NCBI RefSeq assembly: GCF_002163625.1
Contig: NZ_CP020892.1
Span: 930,001 to 994,000, forward strand
DNA from: Pseudomonas sp. M30-35
GTDB taxonomy: Bacteria > Pseudomonadota > Gammaproteobacteria > Pseudomonadales > Pseudomonadaceae
Reading direction: 5' to 3'
Length of the DNA: 64,000 nt
Shown: in pieces, positions 1-9,280 of the stretch
Numbering within the stretch: position 1 is the first letter of the stretch
Layout: every line of letters begins with the position of its first letter
Position numbers and translations under genes: made by a program
The notes under the pieces: model-generated
Told to the model about the DNA's origin: nothing
The model's database searches: none
The model's input: the letters and a program-made list of their open reading frames with translations, nothing else

Positions 1-211
1 GCTCAATGGGTAAGCGGACTTGGTTGAGCATTTCATGAAACAAATGTGCTTTATTCTCGAAGTGCCAGTACACCGCGCCTCGGGTTACCCCGGCGTGTCT
101 GGCAATATGTTCTAAGCTGGTTCGGGCTACGCCATGTTCCAAGAACAATGTTTCGGCTGCCATGAGAATGGAGGCCCGGGTTTTTTCAGCTTCTTCTTTC
201 GTTCGGCGCAT
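1..211 (-). CDS. TetR/AcrR-family repressor, N-terminal part (cut by window edge)
   Basis: This is the first 70 residues of a TetR/AcrR-type repressor; the ligand-binding domain lies outside the window. The ATG is at 211-209. The visible part is a complete TetR helix-turn-helix: a basic start ([16 protein letters not shown]), the [15 protein letters not shown] helix, and the recognition segment [18 protein letters not shown]. The wording [11 protein letters not shown] is typical of AcrR, TtgR and SmeT-like repressors of RND pumps. It is divergent from an adaptor-pump operon at 354-4660, and a 26-bp dyad at 282-307 lies between them. It therefore most likely represses that operon and its own gene, released by a drug-like ligand. 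The family call is firm; the target is inferred. Confidence 0.9.
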   Translation of the reverse strand, partial: MRRTKEEAEKTRASILMAAETLFLEHGVARTSLEHIARHAGVTRGAVYWHFENKAHLFHEMLNQVRLPIE

Positions 212-281
212 GTCAGATTAATTATTTATGGCTAGGCTGTAGATACGGAAATGATTGTAGATAGATTACCTGTATAGTGCT

Positions 282-307
282 ATTTACAAACACACCTGTA
301 TGTAATT
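282..307. promoter_or_regulatory. Candidate TetR-family operator
   Basis: Two 11-bp arms, ATTTACAAACA (282-292) and TGTATGTAATT (297-307), match at 9 of 11 positions as an inverted repeat around a 4-bp centre. From memory, the sequence strongly resembles the TtgR operator of Pseudomonas putida (TTTACAAACA half). It lies between the divergent TetR gene and the RND adaptor, about 50 bp before the adaptor start, where a repressor could block both promoters. Binding is inferred. Confidence 0.6.
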
Positions 308-353
308 AGCATTCTCGCCTTTGTTTGCACGCTGTGCTGTCTCGGAGACACCT

Positions 354-1499
354 ATGGTTTTTGCACGATCTTTCCCGGCTGCACTGGGACTTCTGGCTTT
401 TTGCACGTTAAACGCACAGCTGCATGCTGAAGATGCGCCACCTGCACCTGAAGTTTCGGTCGAAACAGTCAAAGTCGCACCGCTACCGTTGGAGCTTGAG
501 TACCCTGCACGGACCGCTGGTTTTCGTGAAATCGAAGTGCGTGCCCAGGTCAGTGGCATACTGCAGGAGCGTACTTACCTGGAAGGTAGCAGTGTTAAAC
601 AAGGTCAGTTGATGTTTCGCATCGACTCGCGTACTTATCAGGCGGCGCTGGCCCGTGCTAAAGGTGCATTGGCCCAAGAACAGGCGCGCTATCGTCAGAC
701 TGAGCGTGACCTTCGGCGTATCCGTGAGCTGCAGAAGAAAGGTTTCGCCAGTGAAAGTGAACTGGACAACGCAGTCTCCAATTTCGAACAAAGCAAAGCC
801 AACATCCAGGCTGCTAAAGCCGAAGTGCAGTCCAAACAGATTGACTTCGATTACACGACCGTCACAGCGCCGATCTCAGGTATCACCAGCAAGGAAACGG
901 TGTCTGAAGGTAGCTTGATGGTCGCCGGGGACCCGAATGCCAGCTTGCTGACCAAAATTACTCAGATGGACCCGATTTACGTTAACTTCGCTGCACCAGA
1001 CAGTGACGTTGAAAGCGTGCGCAACGGCTTGGCTGATGGCTCTTTGGTACTTGATGGCGACGAAGTTCGTGTCGGCATTACCTACGGTGACGGCTCAACC
1101 TATCCGTTAGAAGGCAAGGTCAACTTTACCGACAGCTTGATTGATCGCGGTACCGGCACTGTTAGTACCCGCGCTGTGGTGCCAAACCCGAAGCAAACTC
1201 TGCTGCCGGGGCAGTTCGTTCGTGTACAGATCAAAGGCATCTCGTTACCAAAAGCACTGACCGTCGCTGAACGTGCTGTTGCGCAAGGGCCTAAGGGCAC
1301 CTTCGTTTATGTGGTTGATGACAAAGGTGTTGCTCGTGTTCGCCAGGTCGCCGTCGGTCGTACCTCAAAAGGTCGCTGGGTGATTAAGTCTGGCGTCAGT
1401 GAGGGCGATAAAGTCATTGTTGAAGGTCTGACCAAGGTTCGCCCGGATACTCCTGTTAAGGTCGAGTCGGAAGTTGCCGACGCCGACAAGAAATCGTGA
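354..1499 (+). CDS. RND efflux periplasmic adaptor (membrane fusion protein, HlyD/AcrA family)
   Basis: This is the periplasmic adaptor that links an inner-membrane RND pump to an outer-membrane channel (381 aa). The ATG at 354 is chosen over an upstream in-frame TTG (321) because GGAG sits 7 nt before it and it opens directly into a signal peptide, probably cut after residue 25 (LHA). There is no good lipobox (LAFC has Phe at -1), so the protein may be secreted but not lipidated, unlike AcrA and MexA. A beta-barrel/lipoyl half (EVRAQVSGILQERTYLEG) is followed by a long alpha-hairpin (about residues 95-150), the second lipoyl half (TAPISGITS) and a membrane-proximal domain. The stop is 11 nt before the pump gene and its last bases form the pump's ribosome site. 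No outer-membrane factor gene follows. Confidence 0.93.
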   Translation: MVFARSFPAALGLLAFCTLNAQLHAEDAPPAPEVSVETVKVAPLPLELEYPARTAGFREIEVRAQVSGILQERTYLEGSSVKQGQLMFRIDSRTYQAALARAKGALAQEQARYRQTERDLRRIRELQKKGFASESELDNAVSNFEQSKANIQAAKAEVQSKQIDFDYTTVTAPISGITSKETVSEGSLMVAGDPNASLLTKITQMDPIYVNFAAPDSDVESVRNGLADGSLVLDGDEVRVGITYGDGSTYPLEGKVNFTDSLIDRGTGTVSTRAVVPNPKQTLLPGQFVRVQIKGISLPKALTVAERAVAQGPKGTFVYVVDDKGVARVRQVAVGRTSKGRWVIKSGVSEGDKVIVEGLTKVRPDTPVKVESEVADADKKS

Positions 1500-1510
1500 G
1501 GAGCATCTAG

Positions 1511-4500
1511 TTGATTTCTCGTTTCTTTATTGAACGACCGGTTTTCGCAACGGTTATCTCGGTGGTGATAGTGCTCGCTGGCCTTATGGCCATGCGCTCG
1601 TTGCCAATTGCTCAGTACCCACAAATTCTCCCGCCGCAGGTCTCGGTGACCGCAACGTACTCTGGGGCGAGCGCGCAGGTTATTGCTGAAACAGTAGCCG
1701 CGCCGCTCGAACAAGAGATCAATGGCGTTGAAGGGATGATTTACCAGCAGTCGAACTCCGGTGGTAACACCATGAGTTTGTCAGTCTATTTTGAAGTAGG
1801 CAGAGACCCAGACCAAGCCACCATCGACGTGAACAACCGGGTACAGGCCGCACTGGCTAAGTTACCCGAAGAGGTTCGCCGTCAGGGCGTGAATGTGGAG
1901 AAGAAGTCTTCAGACATTCTTCAGGTGGTGACCCTGTTTTCACCGGATGACTCACGTGACCCGGTGTTTATCAGTAACTATGCGTTGATCAACGTAATTG
2001 ATGAACTCAAGCGTCTGCCGGGCGTTGGCGATGTGTCTCAGTTCGGTTCCAAAGACTACTCGATGCGTATCTGGCTGCGGCCGGACAAGCTGGCCCAGTT
2101 CAATCTGACGCCGACTGATGTAGTTAACGCAATTCGTGAGCAGAACTCGCAGTTTGCTGCCGGTAGCTTCGGCCAGCAGCCTCTGAAGAAAGAGCAAGAC
2201 TTCACCTATACCGTTACCACGCAAGGGCGTTTTTCCGATCCTAAAGAGTTCGAAAACGTCATTCTTCGCTCTGATGCGACAGGTGCAAGTTTGCGCTTGA
2301 AAGACGTCGCACGGGTTGAGTTGGGGGCTCAGGATTATTCCCTGATGACGTCGCTCAATGGCCAGCAAAACGCCGCCTTTGGTGTGTACCTACAACCAGG
2401 CGCAAATGCGCTGGATACAGCTGAAGCGGTTCAGTCGACCATGGATCGTGTGTCGAAGAACTTCCCGGACGGCATGGCTTATAAGATCCCGTACGACACC
2501 ACCAAGTTCGTAAAGGTATCGATTGAAGAGGTAATCCATACCTTTTTCGAAGCCTTGGTACTGGTTATCCTGGTGGTGTTCCTCTTCCTGCAAAACTGGC
2601 GTGCAACGTTGATTCCGGTACTGGCGATTCCGGTCTCGCTGATCGGTACCTTTGCCGGTATGTATGCCTTGGGCTTTTCCATCAACCTGTTGACATTGTT
2701 CGGCTTGGTGCTGGCAATCGGTATCGTGGTGGACGATGCCATTGTGGTGCTTGAGAACGTCGAGCGGGTCATGGCCACCGACAAGATTGGCCCGAAAGAA
2801 GCTACCATCAAAGCCATGGAGGAGGTGACGGGACCTATCGTCGCCATCGTTCTGGTGCTGTGTGCGGTGTTCGTGCCAGTTGGCTTCCTCGGAGGCCTTG
2901 CAGGGGAGATGTATAAACAGTTTGCGGTAACCATTGCCGTGTCTGTGGTGATCTCGGGCATCGTTGCCCTGACCTTGAGCCCGGCGCTTTGCGCCTTGCT
3001 ACTCAAACCAGGTCATCAGGAACCTGCTGCGCCGTTCCGTTGGTTTAACCGGGGCTTTGATAAATTCACCAAGGGTTATACCGCTGGTGTGCGTTTCTTC
3101 CTCAAGCGTTCGGCTATCGGTTTGCTCCTGTTTGGCGGCATGATCGTACTGATGGTGATGTTGTTCGGGCGCGTACCAAGCTCGTTGGTACCGGACGAAG
3201 ACCAAGGCTATGTGATTAACGCCTACTTCTTGCCGCCAGCAGCATCGTTGACCCGTACCGAGAAACTTACTGGCGATGTAACCCAGCAGTTAATGAAGCA
3301 CCCCGCGGTTGAAGACGTGGTGACTTTTGCTGGTTTCGACGTTTTGACCTTTGGTACACGTAGTAACGCCGGTGTGTCCTTTATTCCATTAAAGGACTGG
3401 AGCGAGCGCACCACCCCAGAGCTTGATGCGCGCAACCTGACCCATGAGTTTATGGCCATGGGCGCCTCGCAGAAAGACGGTGTGGTGCTGACCTTCAACC
3501 CACCGCCGATTACCGGTATGAGTACCACCGGTGGTTTTGAGGGCTACATTCAAGACCGTAGTGGCGGCACGACTGCGCAACTCTCGACCAAGGTTCAAGA
3601 GTTCCTTGCCGCTGCGGCTAAACGCCCAGAGTTAGCGGGTCTGCAAACCACGTTTAACGCCGATGTACCGCAGTACTACATCGATCTTGACCGTACCAAA
3701 GCGCGCTCGCTTGGGGTTACGATCAGTGATGTATTCACAGCGATGCAATCGACCTTTGGCAGTTACTACGTCAATGACTTCAGCTTGTATGGCCGTACTT
3801 GGCAAGTAAGCTTGCAGTCAGAACCGGAGTTCCGGCGTAAGCCATCAGACCTGTCTCAGGTTTATGTGCGCTCGGCTTCAGGGGACTTGGTATCACTGGC
3901 ATCGCTGGTTAAGGTTGAACGTATTCTTGGGCCAGATACCTACGCCCGCTTCAACGTGTACCCATCAGCGAAGATTCTCGGTGGGCCGGCTCCAGGCTAT
4001 AGTTCGGGTCAGTCGTTGCAAGCAATCCAGGAAGTTGCAGACCAAGTGCTGGGTAGCGATTACAGCATTGGTTGGACGGGTTCTGCATACCAGGAGCTGG
4101 CCACTCAAGGCTCGGGTAGTTTGGCGTTTGTCTTCGGCTTGATCATGGTGTTCCTGATCCTGGCTGCCCAATATGAGCGCTGGACCTTGCCACTAGCGGT
4201 CGTTACTGCTGTACCGTTTGCGGTATTTGGCGCGATTCTCGCGGTTTGGTTGCGCGGTATTGAGAACGACGTGTACTTCCAGGTCGGCCTGATTACCCTG
4301 ATTGGTCTGGCGGCGAAGAACGCGATTCTGATTGTTGAGTTCGCGGTGATGTTGCGCCGGGACGGCATGGGTATTCTCGAGGCTGCATTGGAGGCTGCGC
4401 GCTTGCGTTTCCGCCCAATTGTGATGACCTCGTTGGCGTTCATCCTCGGTGTTGTACCGTTGGCTATCAGCAGTGGCGCGGGTTCCGCAAGTCGCCACTC

Positions 4501-4660
4501 GATTGGTACCGGGGTAATCGGCGGTATGTTGGCGGCAACACTGCTGGCGACTTTCCTGATTCCAATGTTCTTTATGCTGGTTGAATCGCTTGCCGAAAAG
4601 CTCAGCGGAAAAGGCAAAAAAGGCGAAAAGGACCTGCCAGCGCATAGCGACTCGGTATAA
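1511..4660 (+). CDS. RND multidrug efflux transporter, HAE1 family (AcrB/MexF-like)
   Basis: This is a proton-driven inner-membrane drug pump of 1049 aa, the normal length for HAE1 transporters. It starts with TTG at 1511; GAGGAG at 1498-1503, overlapping the adaptor stop, gives a 7-nt spacing, and the family start [13 protein letters not shown] begins exactly there. The usual plan is visible: TM1, a large porter loop, TM2-7 with the proton-relay motif [16 protein letters not shown] (about residues 402-417), a second porter loop, and TM8-12. The tail is short and charged. It is co-transcribed with the adaptor. The substrate cannot be read from the sequence. With no outer-membrane channel gene beside it, the pump probably borrows an OprM/TolC-type protein encoded elsewhere. 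Confidence 0.95.
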   Translation: MISRFFIERPVFATVISVVIVLAGLMAMRSLPIAQYPQILPPQVSVTATYSGASAQVIAETVAAPLEQEINGVEGMIYQQSNSGGNTMSLSVYFEVGRDPDQATIDVNNRVQAALAKLPEEVRRQGVNVEKKSSDILQVVTLFSPDDSRDPVFISNYALINVIDELKRLPGVGDVSQFGSKDYSMRIWLRPDKLAQFNLTPTDVVNAIREQNSQFAAGSFGQQPLKKEQDFTYTVTTQGRFSDPKEFENVILRSDATGASLRLKDVARVELGAQDYSLMTSLNGQQNAAFGVYLQPGANALDTAEAVQSTMDRVSKNFPDGMAYKIPYDTTKFVKVSIEEVIHTFFEALVLVILVVFLFLQNWRATLIPVLAIPVSLIGTFAGMYALGFSINLLTLFGLVLAIGIVVDDAIVVLENVERVMATDKIGPKEATIKAMEEVTGPIVAIVLVLCAVFVPVGFLGGLAGEMYKQFAVTIAVSVVISGIVALTLSPALCALLLKPGHQEPAAPFRWFNRGFDKFTKGYTAGVRFFLKRSAIGLLLFGGMIVLMVMLFGRVPSSLVPDEDQGYVINAYFLPPAASLTRTEKLTGDVTQQLMKHPAVEDVVTFAGFDVLTFGTRSNAGVSFIPLKDWSERTTPELDARNLTHEFMAMGASQKDGVVLTFNPPPITGMSTTGGFEGYIQDRSGGTTAQLSTKVQEFLAAAAKRPELAGLQTTFNADVPQYYIDLDRTKARSLGVTISDVFTAMQSTFGSYYVNDFSLYGRTWQVSLQSEPEFRRKPSDLSQVYVRSASGDLVSLASLVKVERILGPDTYARFNVYPSAKILGGPAPGYSSGQSLQAIQEVADQVLGSDYSIGWTGSAYQELATQGSGSLAFVFGLIMVFLILAAQYERWTLPLAVVTAVPFAVFGAILAVWLRGIENDVYFQVGLITLIGLAAKNAILIVEFAVMLRRDGMGILEAALEAARLRFRPIVMTSLAFILGVVPLAISSGAGSASRHSIGTGVIGGMLAATLLATFLIPMFFMLVESLAEKLSGKGKKGEKDLPAHSDSV

Positions 4661-4671
4661 GTCTGCGGTAA

Positions 4672-4707
4672 AACAACGCCGCCATTCGCAAGAGTGGCGG
4701 CGTTGTT
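4672..4707 (+). terminator. Hairpin terminator after the RND operon
   Basis: There is a perfect 13-bp stem, AACAACGCCGCCA (4672-4684) and TGGCGGCGTTGTT (4695-4707), with a 10-nt loop, followed by GTTTGT. It lies 12 nt after the pump stop codon and separates the efflux operon from the next gene. Confidence 0.75.
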
Positions 4708-4749
4708 GTTTGTATAGTTAACGCCAGCTTTGAATGGCAGGGGCTTTTG

Positions 4750-5940
4750 ATGAAATTATCAACCTTATTGATTCTCGGTGCCCTTAGCGCCTTTGGGCCG
4801 TTGGCAATCGACTTTTACTTGCCGAGCTTCCCGAGCATTGCCAGTGCATTTGCAACCGATGTCGAGCATGTGCAGCAATCGCTCGCGGTGTACTTTCTGG
4901 GCTTGGCGATCGGCCAACTCGCCTACGGTCCATTGGCTGACCGTTTTGGGCGCCGCAAGCCATTACTGGTCGGCGTGACCTTGTTTACTATCGGTTCGCT
5001 GGCTTGTGCGCTGGCGCCTAGTCTTGAGTGGTTAATTGCTGCCCGTTTTGTACAAGCGCTTGGCGGTTGTGCTGGTATGGTTATTTCGCGCGCTGTAGTA
5101 CGGGACTTGTGTGACCCGATTGCTTCAGCAAAAGTATTCTCGCAACTGATGTTAGTGATGGGCTTGGCGCCGATTCTTGCCCCGGTATTTGGCGGTATTT
5201 TGCTGGGTGTTTTTGGCTGGCAATCGATTTTTGTCTGCCTGACTATATTCAGTGTGCTGTGCATGATTGCAGTTTGGCGTGGGCTACCAGAAACGCTTGA
5301 TAGCAGTGTTCCTGGCGCGCCGTTATCGGGTGCGCTCGGAGCTTATCTGCGGTTGTTCTCGGACTGGCCATTTATCGGTCACGCGCTGACAGGTGGCTTG
5401 GCGGTGGCCGGAATGTTTGCCTATATCGCCGGATCACCATTCGTCTTTATCGAGCTTTATGGGGTGCCAGCCGAACACTACGGTTGGGTATTCGGCAGTA
5501 ACGCAGCGGGCTTTATTCTGATGGCGCAAGTCAACGCTTGGCTGGTTGCCAAGCATGGACCAAGCTTTTGGTTGCGCCGAATCGTTTGGTTCTATTTAGC
5601 CTGCGGTGCAGCACTGCTGATCATCGCCTTGAACAAGCCTGCACATTTGTGGCCGCTGCTGATTCCTTTGTTTGGCTGCATCGCCAGTTTGGGGGTGTTG
5701 CTACCTAACGCATCCGCCTGCGCCATGGCTGGCCAAGGCCGCCATGCAGGCAGCGCCTCGGCCTTACTGGGTTGTTTGCAGTTCTCAATTGCGGCCAGTG
5801 CAGCAGCCTTGGTGAGTTATCTGCATAACGGCACAGCATGGCCGATGGCACTGGTTATTTGTGGCTGCGCAATGCTTGCAGCACTGTGTTCGCGCTTTAC
5901 CGTATGGGCCGAACACCGCGCAGGCTATCCGGCTATTTAA
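4750..5940 (+). CDS. Bcr/CflA-family MFS drug exporter
   Basis: This is a 12-TM major facilitator of the Bcr/CflA (DHA1) group, 396 aa. The ATG at 4750 follows GCAGGGG; a TTG codon directly before it is less likely to be the start. Family signatures are AIDFYLPSFPSIA in TM1, GQLAYGPLADRFGRRKPLL (the loop 2-3 MFS motif A), RFVQALGGCAGMVISRAVVRDL, and LMLVMGLAPILAPVFGG. Members export bicyclomycin, chloramphenicol, sulfonamides or L-cysteine; the substrate here is unknown. The gene stands alone after the RND terminator and is probably transcribed separately. Confidence 0.9.
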   Translation: MKLSTLLILGALSAFGPLAIDFYLPSFPSIASAFATDVEHVQQSLAVYFLGLAIGQLAYGPLADRFGRRKPLLVGVTLFTIGSLACALAPSLEWLIAARFVQALGGCAGMVISRAVVRDLCDPIASAKVFSQLMLVMGLAPILAPVFGGILLGVFGWQSIFVCLTIFSVLCMIAVWRGLPETLDSSVPGAPLSGALGAYLRLFSDWPFIGHALTGGLAVAGMFAYIAGSPFVFIELYGVPAEHYGWVFGSNAAGFILMAQVNAWLVAKHGPSFWLRRIVWFYLACGAALLIIALNKPAHLWPLLIPLFGCIASLGVLLPNASACAMAGQGRHAGSASALLGCLQFSIAASAAALVSYLHNGTAWPMALVICGCAMLAALCSRFTVWAEHRAGYPAI

Positions 5941-5951
5941 CGGTTTGCGTG

Positions 5952-6131
5952 TTAGCCTGCCAAGCGCTGTTCCTCTGTTGGCAGACAGTGCGGCGCTTGC
6001 AGGCGTGATTGCAGGGTCGAGACAAAATTACGCGCCTCAGCCTCATTGCGAAATGAGATTTGTTGACCCGCAAAACTGACCTGCCAACGCGAGTTTTGGC
6101 TTTTGCTTAGTGGGCTAATCCGGATTTTCAT
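5952..6131 (-). CDS. Small conserved hypothetical protein, 59 aa
   Basis: This is a short reading frame with ATG at 6131-6129 and a strong ribosome site AGGAGG 8 nt upstream. It encodes MKIRISPLSKSQNSRWQVSF, then an acidic-aromatic stretch including ISFRNEAEARNFVSTLQSRL. The pattern (short beta strands, then a helix) and the good ribosome site support a real gene. I recall similar small uncharacterised proteins in Pseudomonas, but no function is known. It is convergent with the MFS gene, ending 11 bp after that gene's stop. Confidence 0.7.
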   Translation of the reverse strand: MKIRISPLSKSQNSRWQVSFAGQQISFRNEAEARNFVSTLQSRLQAPHCLPTEEQRLAG

Positions 6132-6361
6132 TTGGTTGGCCTCCTATGGTTGGTCAGCCCAGTGTAGACCTTGAATATGAGATTTCACTGACACAAATAA
6201 ATTTCTCGATTAATGGTAAAAAAATCGATAATTCAAAATATTTCTAGCGCCTGGCTGCATTCATGATTAGCAGCGGTAGCGGTAAAAAGCCGACGGCTAA
6301 AAACCACCGGCTTGGTTGCTTGGCTGCAGCATTCAACCCAGTCCCTGCCGCTTAAGGCGAC

Positions 6362-7378
6362 CTAGAAACCTTCGAGAACGATTTTGCCCTTGGCCTTGCC
6401 CGACTCCAAAAGAACGTGGGCGCGGCGTAGGTTCTCAGCATTGATCACGCCGTAATGCTCACCTAGCGTTGTTTTAATCGCGGCGGTATCAACCAGTTCA
6501 GATACTTTGTTGAGCAGACGTCCCTGTTCGGTCATATCGGCCGTGCCGAACAGCGAGCGGGTGAACATCAGCTCCCAATGCAGCGAAAGACTCTTGCGCT
6601 TGAGTTGCATGATATCCAGTGGTTCAAGCGGATCGTCAATCAATGCCAGGCGCCCTTGTGGGGCGAGCGATTCGACCAATTGAGTAAAGTGCTGGTCGGT
6701 CTGGGTCAGACTGGCGACATGGGTCACCTGCTCAAGGCCTGCACGCTGCAACTCTTGTTGCAAGGGCTGGCTGTGGTCGAGCACGTGATGAGCGCCAAGC
6801 TCGCGCACCCAGGCTTGGGTTTCAGGGCGTGAAGCAGTGGCAATCACGGTTAGCCCTGTCAACTTGCGCGCTAGCTGAATCAACATTGAACCCACGCCGC
6901 CAGCGCCGCCAACAATCAACAGGCTCTGCCCTTGGTCGATGTTGCCCTGGATAATTTGCAGGCGGTCAAACAATAACTCCCAGGCTGTAATTGTGGTCAG
7001 TGGCATGGCCGCAGCTTCAGCAAACGTCAGGCTTTTGGGTTTGTGGCCGACGATGCGTTCGTCAACGATGTGCAATTCGCTGTTGGCTCCCGCGCGGTTA
7101 ATTGCTCCTGCGTAAAAAACTTCATCGCCGGGCTTGAATAAGCTGACCTCGGCACCGACCGCTTTGACCACGCCCGCTGCATCCCAGCCGAGTACTTTGG
7201 CTTCAGCGTTTTCAGGGGCGACGTTCCTGCGGATCTTGGTGTCGACCGGGTTGACCGAAATAGCTTTGACCTCAACCAGCAGGTCGTGGGGTCCAGGGGT
7301 TGGTGCTGCAAGTTCAATATCAACCAGTGACTGTTGATTGTCAGCCGGCAGGGATTGGTAGTAAGCAACTGCTTTCAT
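6362..7378 (-). CDS. Zinc-less alcohol dehydrogenase / NADPH:quinone reductase (MDR superfamily)
   Basis: This is a 338-aa medium-chain dehydrogenase/reductase. The ATG at 7378-7376 follows AAGGAG. The N-terminal GroES-like domain (NPVDTKIRRN, WDAAGVV) leads into a Rossmann fold with GGAGGVGSMLIQLAR (about residues 157-171), the NADPH-binding glycine motif. It lacks the catalytic-zinc cysteine/histidine set, as in the quinone oxidoreductase and ZADH branch. It shares a transcript with the ABM-type monooxygenase upstream (6-bp junction between 7388 and 7381), which suggests quinone or reactive-carbonyl detoxification. Regulation is probably by the divergent LysR protein at 7800. Confidence 0.9.
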   Translation of the reverse strand: MKAVAYYQSLPADNQQSLVDIELAAPTPGPHDLLVEVKAISVNPVDTKIRRNVAPENAEAKVLGWDAAGVVKAVGAEVSLFKPGDEVFYAGAINRAGANSELHIVDERIVGHKPKSLTFAEAAAMPLTTITAWELLFDRLQIIQGNIDQGQSLLIVGGAGGVGSMLIQLARKLTGLTVIATASRPETQAWVRELGAHHVLDHSQPLQQELQRAGLEQVTHVASLTQTDQHFTQLVESLAPQGRLALIDDPLEPLDIMQLKRKSLSLHWELMFTRSLFGTADMTEQGRLLNKVSELVDTAAIKTTLGEHYGVINAENLRRAHVLLESGKAKGKIVLEGF

Positions 7379-7387
7379 GGGGGCTCC

Positions 7388-7681
7388 TTAGGCAATCTGG
7401 GTCATTAATTTGAGCTCAACACCTTGCAGCAACTCGGCGCAGGTTGTTGAAAAATGCTGGTAGTGCGCGGTTTGCTTATGCTCGGCAAGTGCTGCGGCAT
7501 CGCGCCACTGCTCAATCATGATGAATACGTTGGGTGCATCTTGTTGCTGGTGCAGGTCGTACTGAATGCAGGCTGCTTCTTTGCGGCTGGCAGCCACCAG
7601 TGCCTGCAAGTGGTTTTTTACAGTTGCCTGATGCTCAGCAATAGCTGTGATTGTGGCGACTAACGTCAGTGTGTGGGTCAT
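7388..7681 (-). CDS. Antibiotic-biosynthesis-monooxygenase (ABM) domain protein, putative quinol monooxygenase
   Basis: This is a 97-aa single-domain protein of the YgiN/ABM dimeric alpha-beta barrel family. The start at 7681 is chosen because GAGG lies 8 nt upstream; a longer frame adds 13 residues of unlikely sequence. Family features are LVATITAIAEHQATVKNHL, CIQYDLHQQQDAPNVFIMIE and the helix W-RDAAALAEHKQTAHYQHF. Such proteins oxidise quinols or act on small aromatics without a cofactor. It is the first gene of a two-gene unit with the quinone reductase, consistent with a quinone redox pair. Confidence 0.85.
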   Translation of the reverse strand: MTHTLTLVATITAIAEHQATVKNHLQALVAASRKEAACIQYDLHQQQDAPNVFIMIEQWRDAAALAEHKQTAHYQHFSTTCAELLQGVELKLMTQIA

Positions 7682-7769
7682 GGTCGAAACCTCAAATCGT
7701 TGGGGCAGGAATGTAGCCATGCTGAATCAATTGATCGTTTAGTAAAACCCAGAGAAACTAGAGTCTATT

Positions 7770-7784
7770 TCAATATTATTTTGA
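7770..7784. promoter_or_regulatory. Candidate LysR-type binding site
   Basis: A dyad TCAA-N7-TTGA lies in AT-rich DNA between the divergent ABM/oxidoreductase operon and the LysR gene, 15 bp before the LysR start. Its position suits autoregulation and control of the divergent operon. The assignment is inferred from position and symmetry only. Confidence 0.35.
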
Positions 7785-7799
7785 TAATAGGCGGCCGTG

Positions 7800-8717
7800 A
7801 TGCTTCGCTTTGATGACTTGCAACTGTTTGTGCGCACCACTGAAACAGGCAGTTTATCGGCCGCTGCTCGCTTGCTTGATATCTCTCCTGCTGTGGCCAG
7901 TGCGGCGCTAAAGCGACTGGAGCAACAACTTGATGCGCGCTTATTCGCCCGTTCTACGCGCAGTTTGCGTTTGACCGCTGAAGGTCAGGCTTTTCTCAGT
8001 CACGCCCGGCAAGCGTTGCAAAGTATTGAAGCAGGTCGCATGCAATTAGCCGGTAATAAAGTGGGTATCAGCGGCTTGATGCAGCTTTGTGCCCCTTCAG
8101 ATTTTGGGCGCAACACCTTGTTGCCTTGGCTCGATGAATTTCAGCATGCACACCCACAATTACAGTTACGCCTGTTGCTGGGGGATCGCGTGACAGACCT
8201 GTTCCGCGAGCCCGTGGATATCGCTCTGCGTTATGGCGAACCCGAGGACTCAACCTTGGTTGCCTTGCCGGTGGCTGCAGATAATCGGCGTGTACTGTGT
8301 GCGTCTGCGAGTTATCTTGCGCGCCACGGTGAGCCGCAAACAATCGAGGAGTTGGCCGGACATAATTGCCTGCTGTACATGCTCAATGGGCGCGTGCATG
8401 AACGTTGGCAGTTCAGCAATGGCAAGCGCCAGCAAAGTATTACCGTGCAAGGCGACCGGCAAAGCGATGATGCCGATGTGGTGCGGCGTTGGGCGCTTGC
8501 CGGTCAGGGCTTGATGTACAAGTCGTGGTTGGACGTCGCCGGAGATGTCCAGGCCGGGCGCTTGCAAGTGCTGATGGGTGAACACCTCGGCGAAATAACG
8601 CCGCTCAATTTGATCTGCGCGCATCGCTCGCAATTAAGTAAGCCTGTGCATTTACTTCGCGAGTTTGTGCAGTCACGTTGTCGCGCACTACTGGCGAAAG
8701 CGCCTTGGGCCAATTAA
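7800..8717 (+). CDS. LysR-family transcriptional regulator
   Basis: This is a LysR-type regulator of about 305 aa. The ATG at 7800 is used, with AGGCGG 5 nt upstream; a GTG directly before it is too close to that site. The N-terminal winged helix reads LQLFVRTTETGSLSAAARLL and then SAALKRLEQQLDARLFARS. A LysR substrate-binding domain follows, with the CrgA/AaeR-like wording RVTDLFREPVDIALRYGEP. It is divergent from the ABM monooxygenase and quinone reductase operon, which is its probable target. The inducer is unknown. Confidence 0.92.
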   Translation: MLRFDDLQLFVRTTETGSLSAAARLLDISPAVASAALKRLEQQLDARLFARSTRSLRLTAEGQAFLSHARQALQSIEAGRMQLAGNKVGISGLMQLCAPSDFGRNTLLPWLDEFQHAHPQLQLRLLLGDRVTDLFREPVDIALRYGEPEDSTLVALPVAADNRRVLCASASYLARHGEPQTIEELAGHNCLLYMLNGRVHERWQFSNGKRQQSITVQGDRQSDDADVVRRWALAGQGLMYKSWLDVAGDVQAGRLQVLMGEHLGEITPLNLICAHRSQLSKPVHLLREFVQSRCRALLAKAPWAN

Positions 8718-8771
8718 GCTTGTCATAGCGCGTGACAGACGCTGACACGCTTCGTGATAGAGTTGCCCACC

Positions 8772-9161
8772 ATGGACATGACCAGAGTCGATCGTTCGCT
8801 GATTGCGTGGCTGCTGTACGCCAGCATCCTGTTCAGTGCGTTCGCCTGCAGCATTAGTCATGGTCAGATGACCGGTTTGCAACTGAGCGGCATCGACGGG
8901 GTTTACTGCTCCGCTCAAGGCAGTAGCAACGCAGCCCTCGATATTGCCGGGTCAGACACGCCACTGTTCAATCCGGCGACAGGCTTTGGTTGTTCAATGT
9001 GCTCGACATTCGTCGGCATCGCCCTTGCTGCTTTCTTTGGCGTTCTTGGTTTATTCCTGCGCCCCCAGCAGAAACTGGTTGCACCGCGGCTGTTGTTCCG
9101 GCGGCCGGTTCGCTATCTCTGGCCCTCGGCCAATCCTCGCGCTTCCCCATTCCTCGCATAA
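8772..9161 (+). CDS. DUF2946-type small membrane protein
   Basis: This is a small protein of about 129 aa with an N-terminal membrane segment (LIAWLLYASILFSAFACSIS) and a second one around residues 78-93. HGQM and a GCSMCSTF motif lie between or just before them. This layout (a TM helix, a periplasmic HG segment, a CxxC-like pair, a second TM) fits the DUF2946 family, which often sits beside copper or TonB/PepSY genes. The start at 8772 is chosen over an upstream GTG (8754); the ribosome site is weak. With the PepSY protein, DUF302 protein and PCu(A)C chaperone downstream it suggests metal handling. No biochemical role is known. Confidence 0.65.
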   Translation: MDMTRVDRSLIAWLLYASILFSAFACSISHGQMTGLQLSGIDGVYCSAQGSSNAALDIAGSDTPLFNPATGFGCSMCSTFVGIALAAFFGVLGLFLRPQQKLVAPRLLFRRPVRYLWPSANPRASPFLA

Positions 9162-9280
9162 ATTCAGATGCCTGCTGCTCGGCCTGAACCGAGGGCAACA
9201 ATCATAAGAATTGCATTGCACTTGCCAGCGCTTATCTACGTTATGTGGTGGGCAAGTGTATTGGGAATTGGGGAAAACTG

